From positions 1 to 6,468 of the forward strand of contig RFHL01001350.1 of NCBI GenBank assembly GCA_003696875.1: a stretch of DNA of 6,468 nucleotides. The letters are read 5' to 3'. Made by a program: the position numbers and the translations under genes. Shown here one piece after another: positions 5,943-6,468 of the stretch (positions within the stretch are counted from its first letter, which is position 1; every line of letters starts with the position of its first letter). Source of the stretch: Bacteroidota bacterium. Lineage in GTDB: Bacteria > Bacteroidota > Bacteroidia > J057. A model generated the notes under the pieces. It was not told the origin of the DNA and made no database searches. It was given only the letters and a program-made list of their open reading frames with translations.

Positions 5943-6468
5943 CTAGCGTTTCCGATCCTGCTTCAACTTGTGAATGGAACGGGCCTTGTCCCGTTCCTCT
6001 TCCACCCGAAAGCGGCGAACCTTCACGCTTTTGCCCTTGATCTTGAGGTCGTCGCGCTGCTGCAGGTCCTGCAGCAGGCCCAGCGGCAGATCCACCAGGC
6101 TGTAGGCATCCTGCACGGTGATGGTCCCGATATCTTCGGCGGCGAGGCCGCCGGCATGGACCAGAAAGCCGACAATGTCGCCCGGACGGATCTTGTCGCG
6201 CTTACCGCGCGACAGGTGAGCCTTTACCCAGCGGGCCTCCGTATCGGCCTTGAATTGGCTGGCGGGTACCGGTTTGAGGGAAAATTCCTTCAGGGGCAGG
6301 CCGATCTTCTGATGGTGGTTGTTGAGGTAAATCTGTTCCCGCTCCGAGCAGATCAGGTTGTAGACAGCCCCCTTGAGGCCGGCCCGGCCGGTCCGGCCGA
6401 CCCGGTGCAGATAGAAGTCGTAGGCCTCTGGGACCACCACGTTGATTACCGCGGGCAGGGCCTCAATG
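5943..6468 (-). CDS. DEAD-box RNA helicase, DbpA-like C-terminal part (partial)
   Basis: The last 174 residues of a DEAD-box ATP-dependent RNA helicase; the gene continues past the right edge, so the ATPase core with the DEAD motif is not visible. The visible part opens in the end of the second RecA-like domain: ALPAVIN, then YLHRVGRTGRAG, which is helicase motif VI with its arginine fingers. The GTG at 6440 is internal, because the preceding in-frame codons (IEALPAVIN) are normal helicase sequence. From about residue 80 to 155 lies a DbpA-type RNA-binding domain, with KIRPGDIVGFLV, EDIGTITVQDAYSLVDLP and KIKGKSVKVRRF. In E. coli DbpA this RRM-like domain binds 23S rRNA hairpin 92 during 50S subunit assembly, so a ribosome-assembly role is likely. 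The tail, EEERDKARSIHKLKQDRKR, is basic and goes beyond the RNA-binding domain. It converges on the Tat-exported gene with 24 bases between stop codons. Confidence 0.93.
   Translation of the reverse strand, partial: IEALPAVINVVVPEAYDFYLHRVGRTGRAGLKGAVYNLICSEREQIYLNNHHQKIGLPLKEFSLKPVPASQFKADTEARWVKAHLSRGKRDKIRPGDIVGFLVHAGGLAAEDIGTITVQDAYSLVDLPLGLLQDLQQRDDLKIKGKSVKVRRFRVEEERDKARSIHKLKQDRKR

Overview
The window looks like a stretch of a Bacteroidota chromosome. Six protein genes are supported, one of them cut by the right edge. None of the five visible starts has a purine-rich Shine-Dalgarno sequence in front of it, which is typical of Bacteroidota. Protein content agrees: a Tat-exported protein with the N-terminus MNRRNFVQKAALGSAALLA, a two-heme cytochrome c peroxidase, a YdeI/OmdA-family protein, and a DEAD-box helicase with a DbpA-type tail. 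Most genes are GC-rich, so a high-GC lineage such as Saprospiria/Lewinella is a reasonable guess, but this is inference and no marker gene is present.

Layout, left to right. Positions 113-1273 (+) encode an exported two-heme cytochrome c peroxidase. Tail to tail with it, 14 bases away, lies an Mrr-type restriction endonuclease (1288-2202, -), clearly more AT-rich than its surroundings. A 277-base gap with several inverted repeats follows. Then come a YdeI/OmdA-family protein (2480-3055, -) and a small SnoaL/NTF2-like protein (3156-3518, -), separated by 100 bases that carry two adjacent perfect inverted repeats, one of them probably a terminator. After a 174-base AT-rich gap comes a Uma2-family nuclease-fold protein (3693-4295, -). 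Diverging from it across 150 bases is a Tat-exported protein that resembles hypothetical TIM-barrel glycoside hydrolases (4446-5918, +). The right end holds the C-terminal part of a DbpA-like DEAD-box RNA helicase (5943-6468, -).

How the genes relate. The four minus-strand genes from 1288 to 4295 point the same way, but gaps of 277, 100 and 174 bases, with inverted repeats between some of them, argue for separate transcription units rather than one operon. I see no convincing multi-gene system. Mrr is a stand-alone modification-dependent restriction enzyme and needs no partner. The Uma2 protein shares its nuclease fold but no evident function. The peroxidase and the Tat-exported protein act outside the cytoplasm and are unrelated to the rest. 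The least understood items are the Tat-exported protein with its CxCxxC motif, a substitution at a conserved acidic position in the Uma2 protein, the AT-rich mrr gene with a palindrome just upstream, and the paired hairpins between the SnoaL-like and YdeI genes.
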